A DNA stretch of 42,637 nucleotides from Archangium sp. (lineage in GTDB: Bacteria > Myxococcota > Myxococcia > Myxococcales > Myxococcaceae), in assembly GCA_016793585.1 (NCBI GenBank), contig JAEUJR010000204.1, positions 1 to 42,637 on the forward strand. The letters run 5' to 3'. Every line of letters begins with the position of its first letter. Within the stretch, counting starts at the first letter, position 1. This document shows positions 32,120 through 40,547 of this stretch, piece by piece. The notes beneath the pieces are model-generated. The model was not told the origin of the DNA. It did not search any database and saw nothing but the letters and a program-made list of their open reading frames with translations. The position numbers and the translations under genes were made by a program.

Positions 32120-33979
32120 TCACCACTTCAGGCGAACGCCTGCGAAGGCCCCGAAGTACCAGGCCAGAATGGTGCCGCTGGTGGGGCTGACGGGTTGGGT
32201 CTGCAGGCCGCCCGCGATGTTGAAGATGAGGAAGTCGTAGCTGATCTCGAGATCGCCCGTGGTGCGGTAGGCGTTCTGGAAGCCCTGCTGCGTGAGCGGC
32301 AGCCAGGCGGCGTTGAGCATGACGCGCGTCTTCGGGTTGTCGACGAAGGCGATGCCGAGCGTGGGGCCGAAGCCGATGTTCACGGTCTCGACGTCCATCA
32401 CTGGCTTGTTCCAGCGAACCTCCATCGCAGCGCCGATACCGATGCGCCCGAAGAAGTAGCGCGCCGACGCGACGCCTTCGGCCTGCATCGCCGTCGTCGG
32501 GAGCGTCGCCAGGAACCGGCCGAGCACGCGCACCTCGAACCCCGAGGCCATGCCTTCGGAAGGAGCCGTGCCCCAGAAGCCGAGGTGCAGCAGCGCCTGA
32601 CCACCGAGGGCGGCGCTGGTCGTTCCCGGCCACGTCGCCGCGCCACCACCGCCCATGAGGCCGAGGGAGCCGCGCGATCGTTCGTCGTCGTCGTTGATCA
32701 CGATGTCTGCGGCCTGGGCGCGGAGGGTCTTCGCGCGCTCCAGGGCCTGCACGCGCTCGGTGTTCAGCTGCGCGGCCTGCATCGACTGCTCGGCGGTGAA
32801 CTGCATGCCGGCGATCTCGGCGGCGCGACGCTCGGCCTCGTCGGCCTGCTGCGTGAGCTTCTCCTTCTGCGTGCGCATCGCGAGCTTGCGATCTTCGCGG
32901 GCCTTCACGGCCGCGAGCTCGGCAGCTTCCTGGGCCTTGCGTTCAGCCTCGGCCTTCGCGCGTTCGGCTTCGTCCTTCGCCTTGCGCTCGGCGGCTTCGC
33001 GCTCGTCCTTCGCTTTGCGCTCGGCGGCCTCGCGCTCTTCCTTCGCCTCGCGCTGCGCCTTCTCGGCCTTCTCCTGCTGCTCCTCGGCCTTCTTCTCGGC
33101 GAGCGCCTTCTCCTTCTCGGCGCGCTCCTGCGCTTCTTCCTTCTCCTCCTTCGCGCGCTTCTCGGCGGCCTCGCGCTCTTCCTTCGCGCGTTTCTCGGCG
33201 GCTTCGCGCTCCTCCTTCGCCTTCTTCGCGGCCTCTTCTTTCTCTTCCTGGGCGCGTTCGGCGGCTGCCTTGCGCTCCTTCTCGGCGCGCTCGAGGGCTT
33301 CTTTCTGCTTCTGCTCGGCCGACTTCATCGCCTCGGCGCGCGCCTGCGCCTCTTCTTCGGCCTTTCGTTTCGCCTCGGCAGCAGCCTTCTGACGCGCCTC
33401 TTCAGCCGACTTCGCTGCGAGCGCGACGGCAGCCAGCCGTTCGGCCTCGGCGCGCTCTTGCGCCCGGCGCGCTTCTTCCATCGAGCCACGATCGCGGCAG
33501 GCCTTCGCCTGATCCTGAACCCACTGCGTGTAGCGCGGGTACTCGTCGAGAATCGCCTGACGCCGAGCCGCCTGCAGCGAACGCCGCGACGACGCCGACA
33601 TCAGCTGGTTCGCGTCGCCGTTGCAGGCCGTGTCCATCGCGGTGGCGCCAGGCTGGAACGCGCGGGTCGGCGGGTACGTGAGGCCGCCGTAGGGCAGGAG
33701 CATGTCTCGCAGCCACGCGCCTTCATCGAGGCCGACCTGCGCCTTGAGCGTCGAGGCGAGCTGGTTGCTGCACTCGAGCCGGGCCGCATCACAGCCGTCG
33801 CTCATGGCCATCTGACAGGCCTGCGACGTCTTGAGGAACGACTGCGCCATCGCTTTGTCGAGGTTGATGGCGGCGGCCAGCGGCGCCACGTCTCGAATGC
33901 GCGGCGTCTCGCACGGGGTCTGCGCGAACGCAGGCGTGACGAACCCTGCGACGAGGAGTCCAAAGGCAAAGCGTCTCAC
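32120..33979 (-). CDS. envelope protein with long charged helix and C-terminal beta-barrel
   Basis: A 619-residue protein with a signal peptide (MRRFAFGLLVAGFVTPAFAQ). Residues 20-160 form a domain with six or more cysteines (TPCETPRIRD, QACQMAMSDGCDAARLEC, ACNGDANQLM, ACRDRGS). From about 165 to 395 the sequence is almost entirely Glu, Lys, Ala and Arg in helix-forming repeats (EKRAKEEREAAEK, ERKAKDEREAAERK), a coiled coil or single alpha-helix. Residues about 440-619 look like an outer-membrane-type beta-barrel with alternating hydrophobics, ending FAGVRLKW with aromatic last residue. This would fit a barrel in the outer membrane with a helical arm in the periplasm. Function unknown. Confidence 0.75.
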   Translation of the reverse strand: MRRFAFGLLVAGFVTPAFAQTPCETPRIRDVAPLAAAINLDKAMAQSFLKTSQACQMAMSDGCDAARLECSNQLASTLKAQVGLDEGAWLRDMLLPYGGLTYPPTRAFQPGATAMDTACNGDANQLMSASSRRSLQAARRQAILDEYPRYTQWVQDQAKACRDRGSMEEARRAQERAEAERLAAVALAAKSAEEARQKAAAEAKRKAEEEAQARAEAMKSAEQKQKEALERAEKERKAAAERAQEEKEEAAKKAKEEREAAEKRAKEEREAAEKRAKEEKEEAQERAEKEKALAEKKAEEQQEKAEKAQREAKEEREAAERKAKDEREAAERKAKDEAERAKAEAERKAQEAAELAAVKAREDRKLAMRTQKEKLTQQADEAERRAAEIAGMQFTAEQSMQAAQLNTERVQALERAKTLRAQAADIVINDDDERSRGSLGLMGGGGAATWPGTTSAALGGQALLHLGFWGTAPSEGMASGFEVRVLGRFLATLPTTAMQAEGVASARYFFGRIGIGAAMEVRWNKPVMDVETVNIGFGPTLGIAFVDNPKTRVMLNAAWLPLTQQGFQNAYRTTGDLEISYDFLIFNIAGGLQTQPVSPTSGTILAWYFGAFAGVRLKW

Positions 33980-33997
33980 TGGGTGTCTCCTCGAGGG

Positions 33998-34996
33998 TTA
34001 CTGCTTCGACAGCGTCGACACGCCGGGGTCGCGCGCGATGTTCATCACGCTCGTGGGAGTCGTCTCTTCGTACGTCATCGTGTTGCCCTGCACGCAGTAC
34101 TCGAAGGTGCGGTTCCCGGCGGTGGTGATGACGTTGCCCGACGTCGTGTACGTGTCGGTCGCCTGATCGTTGAAGGGGAACCGCAGGTGGCAGGTGCAGG
34201 TCGACGCCGAGGCGCCACCATCGGGAAGCTCGAGCGCACAGGTGCCCATGACGCCGGCGTTCGCGGCCAGCGCAGGCAAGTTGGCGCAGCCACCGAGGCC
34301 CATGAAGCCCGTCACGCAGGTCGAGTTGGTCGTGGTGAGCGTGAAGTCGACGCGGCCGTTCACCGAGCGGGCCATCTGCGTGGCGTTGAAGAACACCGCG
34401 CCGCGCGCCGTGCCGCTGCGATCGAGAATCTGCGTCTGGTTCGCGCCACCACACAGCTGCTGGAGCCGCGCGAAGATCGCGTCTTCCACGCAGACCGAGC
34501 CGTAGTGCCACAGCCCTGGCAGAGCACCGCCGCAGGGCTGGCTCGCCGCGCACGTCGTCGCGAACGAGATGTTCACTTCGGGAGGCATGCCCGCGTCGAA
34601 CATGAGCATGACGTTGCCTCCAGCCGAGCCGCCGCCGGCCGCTCCGCCCGCACGGCCACCCGCCGCGGCGCCACCAGCCGACGAGCCACCCGCGGTCGCC
34701 GCCCCACCAGCGGCCGCGCCACCGGCTGCAGAACCTCCGGCCGCGCTGCCACCGCCCGTTCCCGTCGTCGTCATGCACGCACCGATGGTGCAGGTCTGCG
34801 CCGCCGAGCAGGCGGTGCACGCATTGCCCTGGGTGCCGCAGGCAGAAGCCGTGTTGCCGGCCTGACACGAGCCATCACTCGCGCAGCAGCCCGCACACGA
34901 CGCCACCGAGCACTTCGCAGGAGCCGGGGTGCCACACGCGAACCCGACCACCGAACCGACCGCGAGCGCGGCCACGAACACCAACGTCTTCTGCAT
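33998..34996 (-). CDS. Cys-rich lipoprotein with Gly/Ala/Ser linker
   Basis: A 332-residue predicted lipoprotein, 18 bases upstream of the coiled-coil/barrel gene and on the same strand, so likely cotranscribed. GGAG lies seven bases before the ATG. The signal peptide ends at MQKTLVFVAALAVGSVVGFAC. A Cys-rich module (about 29-75; CSVASCAGCCASDGSC) is followed by a long A-A-G-G-S linker (about 80-127), then a beta-rich domain with paired cysteines (CAASQPC, CVTGFMGLGGC, CTC). The two-part architecture resembles other myxobacterial surface lipoproteins. No enzymatic motif; role unknown. Confidence 0.7.
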   Translation of the reverse strand: MQKTLVFVAALAVGSVVGFACGTPAPAKCSVASCAGCCASDGSCQAGNTASACGTQGNACTACSAAQTCTIGACMTTTGTGGGSAAGGSAAGGAAAGGAATAGGSSAGGAAAGGRAGGAAGGGSAGGNVMLMFDAGMPPEVNISFATTCAASQPCGGALPGLWHYGSVCVEDAIFARLQQLCGGANQTQILDRSGTARGAVFFNATQMARSVNGRVDFTLTTTNSTCVTGFMGLGGCANLPALAANAGVMGTCALELPDGGASASTCTCHLRFPFNDQATDTYTTSGNVITTAGNRTFEYCVQGNTMTYEETTPTSVMNIARDPGVSTLSKQ

Positions 34997-35047
34997 GGGA
35001 GTCTCCTTCGTCGGAAGCGCAGGAACCTATTCGCACCGCCACGCTGA

Positions 35048-35075
35048 GTCGACCGCCACCGACTGCCGTCGACCG
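35048..35075. promoter_or_regulatory. direct repeat pair in divergent intergenic region
   Basis: GTCGACCG occurs at 35048-35055 and 35068-35075, exactly 20 bases apart, in the 126-base gap between a minus-strand lipoprotein and the plus-strand HerA-like gene. The spacing equals two helical turns, consistent with two binding sites for one protein. No regulator is adjacent. Confidence 0.2.
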
Positions 35076-35122
35076 CGGGTTTGAACGGTTCTGAAACGGC
35101 TGCTTGCGCTACATCGCGCCGC

Positions 35123-37327
35123 ATGGCCTCGACCTTGACGCTTGGGAACGCGACCGATGGAATGCCGCTGCAGCTCGACCCGAAGGCCCTGACGACCCAC
35201 GGCTTCGTGCTGGGCATGACGGGCTCGGGCAAGACCGGGCTCTGCGTGGTGTTGGTGGAAGAGCTGCTCGCGCAGGGCGTTCCGGTGATCGCGGTCGACA
35301 GCAAAGGCGATCTGGGCACGCTGCTGCTCCGCTTCGACCCGATGGACTCGGCCTCGCTCGCGCAGTGGACGCCCGATGCCGGTGCCGCCGCGGGTCAGCT
35401 CGCCAACGCGCTCGCCCAGGCTGGCCGTTCGCTCGATGAAGACGCGGCCGTGCGCGCTGGCTACGAGGCCCGGCTCTACACGCCAGGGTCGACGGTCGGA
35501 GTTCCGCTCGATCTGCTCGGCAACCTCGCTCCGCCGGCTGATCTCTCGGCCGAAGGAATGAGCGGCGCCGCCGACAGCATCGCGCGCAGCCTGCTCGGGC
35601 TGTTGAGCATCGAGGTCGATCCCGTCACGTCGCGCGAGTACCTGCTGCTCGTTCAGATCCTCACCACCGCGTGGCAGCAGGGAGCGACGCCGACGCTGGT
35701 CGATCTCGTGCGGCAGGTGAACCAGCCACCTTTTCAAGTCGTCGGCGCCCTGCCCCTCGATGACTTCTTTCCCCAGCGTGAGCGGCAAGGCCTGATGATT
35801 CGTCTCAACGGGCTCATCGCGTCGCCGAAGTTCCAGGCGTGGAAGACGGGAGAGCCGCTCGACCCCGCGACGATGCTGCGCTCGCCCGATGGCCGGCCAC
35901 GGTTGTCGGTCTTCTCGGTTGCCCATCTGCCCGATGAAGAGCGCGTCTCGGTCGTCGCTTTGCTGCTCGAGCGCGTTCAGGGGTGGATGCGGAAGCAAGG
36001 TGGCTCGAACACGCTGCGCGCGGTCGTGCTGATCGACGAGATCTTCGGCTACTTCCCACCGAACCCGGCGAACCCGCCCACGAAGCCGCCGCTGATCGGG
36101 CTGCTCAAACAGGCGCGCGCGTTCGGCGTGTCGGTGGTGCTCGCGACGCAGAACCCGATCGATCTCGACTACCGCGGGCTCGCGAACATCGGCACGTGGC
36201 TGGTGGGCCGGCTGCAGACCGAGCAGGACAAGGCGCGCATTCGCGACGCTCTGGCTGCGGCGGCTTCGGCGACCGGCGCGACCGCTTCCGAGCTCGATGC
36301 GCGAATCGCGCAGCTGCAGCCGCGCCAGTTCCTGCTGCACTCGGTGCATCGCCCGCAGCCGACGGTGTTCAAGAGCCGTGATGCGCTGACGGTGCTCCAC
36401 GGGCCTTTCAGCGAGGAGCAACTGAAGGCGATCACCGCGCCGATGAAGCAGAGCGTGGTTGCTCCCGTCGCGGCGGTCGGAGCCGTCGCCGCGGTGGCGG
36501 CTCCAGCCGTGACGACCTCCGCCGCGAGCGCGTCACCTCCGCTGCTCGGACTCGAGCCTGAGCTGGGCCCCATCTACGAGATCGATCGCGGCGTCGCGCA
36601 GCTGTACCTGCTGCTGAAGTTCGGTGTGCGGTATCGGGTGGGCACCGCGGCCAGCGAAGAGACGATTCACGAGCTCGCCTTTCCCGCCGAGCAGGCGCTG
36701 ACGCCGGGCGAGCTGCTCGAGCACGCCCCCTTCTCCGTGCGTGGCGTGCCGTTTCAGAGCTCGCCGCCGCAGGGCGTGACGTTCGGGCCGGTGCCGTCGT
36801 GGGTGCAGAGCCTGAAGCTCGCCAAGCTGCAGGCCGCCATCAAGGAGCGCCTGCCCAACAAGCTCGACTCGAAGCTGCTCGTCGACCCCGTCACGAAGCT
36901 GATCTCCGGCCCGACAGAGACCGCCGAGGCGTTCGCGACGCGGGTGATCGAAAAACAGGGCGTGTCGAAAGACGCGCAGAACCTCTTGCGCACGCTCGAG
37001 AAGCGCCGCGCCGATCTCGCGCAGGTCGATCGCGAGATCACCAGCCGCAAGGCCCAGAAGTGGCTCGATGTCGGCGCTGGCGTGCTCGGGCTCTTCGGTG
37101 GCCGGCGCAGCACGTTGTCGGCCGCCAGCCGCGCGGTCTCGTCCCATCGCATGCAGGGCGGCGCCGAAGCGAAGCTGGAGGATCTGCAGCTCGAGGTGCA
37201 GCAGCTCGAGGCCCAGCTCGCGGCGATGAAGGAAGTCGACCCGGCGCGTTTCACCGAACAGCTCGTGGTACCTCGCGCGAGCGACGTTCAGATCTTGAGG
37301 CTCTGCTGGGCCTTCATCGTGCCGTGA
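35123..37327 (+). CDS. HerA-like P-loop ATPase, DUF87-type
   Basis: A 734-residue ATP-binding protein. Walker A is GMTGSGKT at residues 31-38, following LTTHGFVL, and a strand with AVDSKGDLGTLLLRF comes next; Walker B is RAVVLIDEIFGYF near residue 302. This is the HerA/VirD4-like core of the DUF87 group. A Pro/Ala/Val-rich hinge (about 455-480) leads to a C-terminal part with helices and a coiled coil (LQLEVQQLEAQL). The ATG at 35123 (MASTLTLGNATDG) fits the family; the frame is open slightly upstream. No nuclease (NurA-like) or other partner lies beside it, so a DNA-end-processing or defence role is not supported by context. Confidence 0.8.
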   Translation: MASTLTLGNATDGMPLQLDPKALTTHGFVLGMTGSGKTGLCVVLVEELLAQGVPVIAVDSKGDLGTLLLRFDPMDSASLAQWTPDAGAAAGQLANALAQAGRSLDEDAAVRAGYEARLYTPGSTVGVPLDLLGNLAPPADLSAEGMSGAADSIARSLLGLLSIEVDPVTSREYLLLVQILTTAWQQGATPTLVDLVRQVNQPPFQVVGALPLDDFFPQRERQGLMIRLNGLIASPKFQAWKTGEPLDPATMLRSPDGRPRLSVFSVAHLPDEERVSVVALLLERVQGWMRKQGGSNTLRAVVLIDEIFGYFPPNPANPPTKPPLIGLLKQARAFGVSVVLATQNPIDLDYRGLANIGTWLVGRLQTEQDKARIRDALAAAASATGATASELDARIAQLQPRQFLLHSVHRPQPTVFKSRDALTVLHGPFSEEQLKAITAPMKQSVVAPVAAVGAVAAVAAPAVTTSAASASPPLLGLEPELGPIYEIDRGVAQLYLLLKFGVRYRVGTAASEETIHELAFPAEQALTPGELLEHAPFSVRGVPFQSSPPQGVTFGPVPSWVQSLKLAKLQAAIKERLPNKLDSKLLVDPVTKLISGPTETAEAFATRVIEKQGVSKDAQNLLRTLEKRRADLAQVDREITSRKAQKWLDVGAGVLGLFGGRRSTLSAASRAVSSHRMQGGAEAKLEDLQLEVQQLEAQLAAMKEVDPARFTEQLVVPRASDVQILRLCWAFIVP

Positions 37328-37777
37328 TCAGCGCTTCTTGAACGTCAGACACAACACGTCGGCCGAGCAGTCGGGCGCTGCACCAGCCGACGACGCCGGG
37401 CCCTGCTGGAGCACCACGACGCCTGAGCCTTCGGGGCAGTCGGCGCGCACGAGCGGCGCGTCGATGAGCAGCTCTCCGAGCTGAATGTTCGGAGCGTCGA
37501 GCGCTCGCGTGTCCTGCAGCGTGGCGCCGAAGTTCGTGGGGCGGCCGCTGGTCTGCGTCGAGGTCTGCGCGAGGCTGAATTTTCTCGCGACCCCGCTGAC
37601 GGTCAGCTTCACCTCGCGGGTGATCACGTCGAGTTCGAGCGTCGAGGCCGTCACGGTGGCCGACGGTGTTCCTTCTCGGCCACGCAGGCCCTCGAACGAA
37701 TAGACCGCAGATTTGAGCGCGACCGTCTGCGGGCCACAGCCGACGAGCAACAGCATCGACACGAGCAGCGTTCTCAT
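37328..37777 (-). CDS. lipoprotein of unknown function
   Basis: A 149-residue predicted lipoprotein. ATG at 37777 gives MRTLLVSMLLLVGC with an L-V-G-C lipobox; a longer frame to 37996 is mostly antisense to the divergent lipoprotein gene. The mature part is beta-rich (TLELDVITREVKLTVSGVA) with two late cysteines (DCPEGSG, DCSADVLC) and a basic end (FKKR). Convergent with the HerA-like gene, whose stop is directly adjacent; divergent from the six-repeat lipoprotein, 62 bases away. No family recognised. Confidence 0.7.
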   Translation of the reverse strand: MRTLLVSMLLLVGCGPQTVALKSAVYSFEGLRGREGTPSATVTASTLELDVITREVKLTVSGVARKFSLAQTSTQTSGRPTNFGATLQDTRALDAPNIQLGELLIDAPLVRADCPEGSGVVVLQQGPASSAGAAPDCSADVLCLTFKKR

Positions 37778-37839
37778 TGACGGCTCTCTACGACACTTCG
37801 AGTTGCGCGCCCACGCTTTGGCCCCGACACTCCGCGCCC

Positions 37840-39315
37840 ATGCGAACTCTTCTTCTCGCGGTCGGTGCGTTCGTCTTGTCGGCGTGTCCCTCTGGGCCGA
37901 GCGGCACTGGAACGGGCGGCGGAACGGCGGTTGTCGGCGGCGGATTCTCGGGCACGGGTGGTGGCTTCTCAGGAACGGGCGGTGGCTCCTCGACAACCGG
38001 TGGCGGCAACGCGACAGGCGGCGGTCTCGCGACGGGTGGTGGCTCGACGATGGGCGGCGGAGTCGCGTCGGCTGGCGGCTCGAGCGGCCCGATGGCCGGT
38101 TCGCTCACCGTGCCCGCCACGGTCTTGAACCCGAAGGTCGTGGCGACGGCCGACGGCGTCTTTCACGTCGCACACCGAACGCAGACGCCGAGCAGCATCG
38201 TCTATGGGCGCTGCAGCTCGAACTGCGGCATCGCGCAGCAATGGAGCTTCGTCACCGTCGAGCCCACCGCGACGTTCATCGTCAGCCCACGCCTCGCGGT
38301 CGGCGCCGATGGCCGCGTGCACCTCGTCTACACCCGCACCAACAGCCCCGCGAAGAACGTGTACGCGACCTGCGCGGCGAACTGCACGGTGGCGGGCAAC
38401 TGGACGAAGACCGAGTTCGACGCGCCGACGAACTGTGACTGGGAGGATCAAGGCTCGGCGCTGGTGCTGGACACGCAAGGGCGGCTCTCGTTCCTCACCA
38501 CCGACTTCAACAGCCGCGTGGTGTGCCTCAACACGTGTGGCGCGAGCTGCGGCACGGCAGGCAACTGGCAGACGGCCGAGATCATCGATCTGCGGCCGAG
38601 CAGCCGGAACTCGACGCTCGGCTTCGCAGGCAACGGCACGACGCTGCACCTCGTCTACGACGATCTCACCGCTGGCCTTCGGTACCAGCGCTGCACCGGC
38701 AACTGCACGATGCCCGCGAGCTGGCAGCGGTCGCCGCCGCTGTTCTTCCACGGAGACGCCCCGGTCGCGCTCTCGGCATCACCGCAGGGCCGCCTCGCGC
38801 TCGCGTACAACCAGGGCACGACCGATCCCGGAGCTCCCGTCGACGTGAAGGCGTTCGATGGCCGGCTCGCGATCTGGGAATGCACGACGGGCTGCGACAT
38901 GCGCTCGGGCTGGGCAGGCGTGATTGCCGGCGCGGTCGACGACGGCAAGAACGGCCTCGCGACCGCCTCGATCGCCGGCGGGGTCGTCGCCATCGCGACG
39001 CAGAGCAACGGCACCAGCGCCCACCTCTGCGAGACGAACTGCGGCATGCCCGCGTCGTGGACCTCGGCCGATCTCGAAACGACGGCGACGCTCACGGCGG
39101 CGCTGCCCGACGCGTACACCCTGCCCGGCTGCGAACAGAACGGTCAGCCCGTGCGGCCGCAGCTCGCGACGTGGGCGCCCGAGTTCCCCGCGGTCGCCGT
39201 GTCGGACTTCGGCCTGGTCGTCCACACCGGCACGCGAGGCCTGCGCACCTGCCCTGGCGTCTCGAGCCCGACGATCTTCCCCGGCTACGGCCGGCTGCTC
39301 TACGCGCCGCCCTGA
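37840..39315 (+). CDS. six-repeat CxxxC lipoprotein, propeller-like
   Basis: A 491-residue predicted lipoprotein (MRTLLLAVGAFVLSAC) with a Gly-rich linker (about 20-88). The rest is six repeats, each with a short C-x3-C followed by a Trp: CSSNC..QQW, CAANC..GNW, CGASC..GNW, CTGNC..ASW, CTTGC..SGW, CETNC..ASW. Between these lie strand-like stretches such as PRLAVGADGRVHLVYTRT, of the ASP-box/propeller kind. A six-bladed beta-propeller with one disulfide per blade is the likely fold. No enzyme motif seen; an extracellular binding role is plausible. No named family was recognised. Confidence 0.7.
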   Translation: MRTLLLAVGAFVLSACPSGPSGTGTGGGTAVVGGGFSGTGGGFSGTGGGSSTTGGGNATGGGLATGGGSTMGGGVASAGGSSGPMAGSLTVPATVLNPKVVATADGVFHVAHRTQTPSSIVYGRCSSNCGIAQQWSFVTVEPTATFIVSPRLAVGADGRVHLVYTRTNSPAKNVYATCAANCTVAGNWTKTEFDAPTNCDWEDQGSALVLDTQGRLSFLTTDFNSRVVCLNTCGASCGTAGNWQTAEIIDLRPSSRNSTLGFAGNGTTLHLVYDDLTAGLRYQRCTGNCTMPASWQRSPPLFFHGDAPVALSASPQGRLALAYNQGTTDPGAPVDVKAFDGRLAIWECTTGCDMRSGWAGVIAGAVDDGKNGLATASIAGGVVAIATQSNGTSAHLCETNCGMPASWTSADLETTATLTAALPDAYTLPGCEQNGQPVRPQLATWAPEFPAVAVSDFGLVVHTGTRGLRTCPGVSSPTIFPGYGRLLYAPP

Positions 39316-39318
39316 GCC

Positions 39319-39945
39319 TCAGCAGCCTTCGCGCGCCGCTGCAGGTTGGTGGGCGTTCTGCCGTTTGATCGGCTCGATGGAGAGCGTCGCCGGAGCGTTC
39401 GAGGGCCGCTCTCCCGAGAAGTAGGCGCGAATGGCCTCGCGGTATTGCCGCTCGTGCAGCACGTCGGGGTCGGTCACGCCTTCGAAGCTCACTGGCGCCA
39501 GCACCTCGCGCTGCCACCCGGCCCAGCCACCCTTGAGTGTGAAGAGGCGTGGGTTCTTCGCGAGCAGCTTCGGCAGCTCGACGGTCTCGTCGCCGTTCGC
39601 CGTGTAGAGCACGAGCTTCTTCGAGAGATCGACGAACATCGTCTCTTGCACCGCCTTGCGGCCCTGCTCGGCGTCGACGTGACAGACCCCGCAGCTCACC
39701 GCGTCTTTCACGTGCGCTTTGGCGAACTCCTGTTGGTTGCGCAGGTCGATGACGGCGAAGTCCCGCCGGCCCTCGACAATCCACGACGCGAGCTCTCGGG
39801 GCTCGAGCTGCCGCTGCGTCTGCGAGACTCCAAAGTGCAGCTTGCGCTTCGGTTCTCCGCGCATCGACAAGCCCGCGACCGCGACGCCACCGACGAGCAA
39901 CACTGCCGTGAACACCACGGCCCGCTTCGAACCTGGCAGCTTCAT
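39319..39945 (-). CDS. membrane-anchored rhodanese-like protein with CxxCH motif
   Basis: A 208-residue protein, last of the sulfur operon. An N-terminal membrane anchor (residues 8-25, AVVFTAVLLVGGVAVAGL) precedes a rhodanese-like fold: ELASWIVEGRRDFAVIDLR, then EFAKAHVKDAV. The loop where active rhodaneses have their catalytic Cys reads LYTANGDETVE, with no Cys, so persulfide transfer by the usual chemistry is not expected. Instead CGVCH (residues 85-89) is a CxxCH haem c-binding motif. The only other Cys is the C-terminal residue. Its ATG overlaps the upstream YeeE gene stop (ATGA). Electron transfer or sulfur binding is possible. Confidence 0.8.
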   Translation of the reverse strand: MKLPGSKRAVVFTAVLLVGGVAVAGLSMRGEPKRKLHFGVSQTQRQLEPRELASWIVEGRRDFAVIDLRNQQEFAKAHVKDAVSCGVCHVDAEQGRKAVQETMFVDLSKKLVLYTANGDETVELPKLLAKNPRLFTLKGGWAGWQREVLAPVSFEGVTDPDVLHERQYREAIRAYFSGERPSNAPATLSIEPIKRQNAHQPAAAREGC

Positions 39946-40547
39946 GACGTGCCTCGTTTCAGCGCAAAGCGTCGATCGATCACGTGGGTGAGCCCGAAGG
40001 CGCCCAGCGCGACGATCACGACGACGAGCACCACCACCCCGGCGGGAACGCCCAGCCACTCGTGCAGCATCACCCGGCCCATGCTCGAGCTCGAATAGAA
40101 CGGCGCGATCGCGTCGTACGAGAAGAAGAACGCGAGGAGCCCGACGAAGAAGCCGCCCATGAAGGTGATGGCGTCGATCTTTCCCGTGGCGCAGGCGACG
40201 ACTGCGGTGCCCGGGCAGTACTGGCCGACGCCGAAGCCCACGCCGAAGATCAGCCCGCCGACGATCTGCGGCCAGAGAAACGTATCGTTCACGTACACGG
40301 CCGAGAGATCGACGACGCCGAGGTACCAGAGCCCGAAGAGCCCGACCATCGCGACCACGATGGCGGTGAACATCACCCGCAGCACCGCGAAGTTGTAGCC
40401 GTACCACTGGCCCGCGAGCGTGCGCGCGTTGCCGAAGCCTGCGCGCTCGAGCACGAAGCCGAACCCGACTCCGAGCAAACCGGCGGCGATGATGAGGGCG
40501 TTGGGGCCCCACTCTCCGACCTTCGACAGCGGCGCGATCGGGTCCAT
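39942..40547 (-). CDS. YeeE/YedE family sulfur transporter half (second subunit)
   Basis: A 201-residue membrane protein with about five to six hydrophobic segments (for example ALIIAAGLLGVGFGFVL, VMFTAIVVAMVGLFGLWYLGV). The YCPGTAVVACATG motif is the second-half Cys motif of YeeE/YedE transporters, which move thiosulfate or related sulfur compounds. The ATG at 40547 follows AAGGAG eight bases upstream and overlaps the stop of the other half by one base; a GTG at 40556 is too close to that site. With the neighbouring half it makes a split transporter, as in PmpA/PmpB-like pairs. Substrate not certain. Confidence 0.85.
   Translation of the reverse strand: MDPIAPLSKVGEWGPNALIIAAGLLGVGFGFVLERAGFGNARTLAGQWYGYNFAVLRVMFTAIVVAMVGLFGLWYLGVVDLSAVYVNDTFLWPQIVGGLIFGVGFGVGQYCPGTAVVACATGKIDAITFMGGFFVGLLAFFFSYDAIAPFYSSSSMGRVMLHEWLGVPAGVVVLVVVIVALGAFGLTHVIDRRFALKRGTS

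Noticed and set aside
32069..35047. A 992-residue plus-strand open frame
   Set aside because: It lies antisense to the coiled-coil/barrel protein and its lipoprotein neighbour, whose Glu/Lys/Ala and Gly/Ala/Ser codons leave the opposite strand free of stops; no start signal or domain.
35123..37327. HerA-like ATPase as part of an anti-phage or DNA-end-resection system
   Set aside because: No NurA, SIR2, DUF4297 or other partner gene is adjacent; flanking genes are ordinary lipoproteins.
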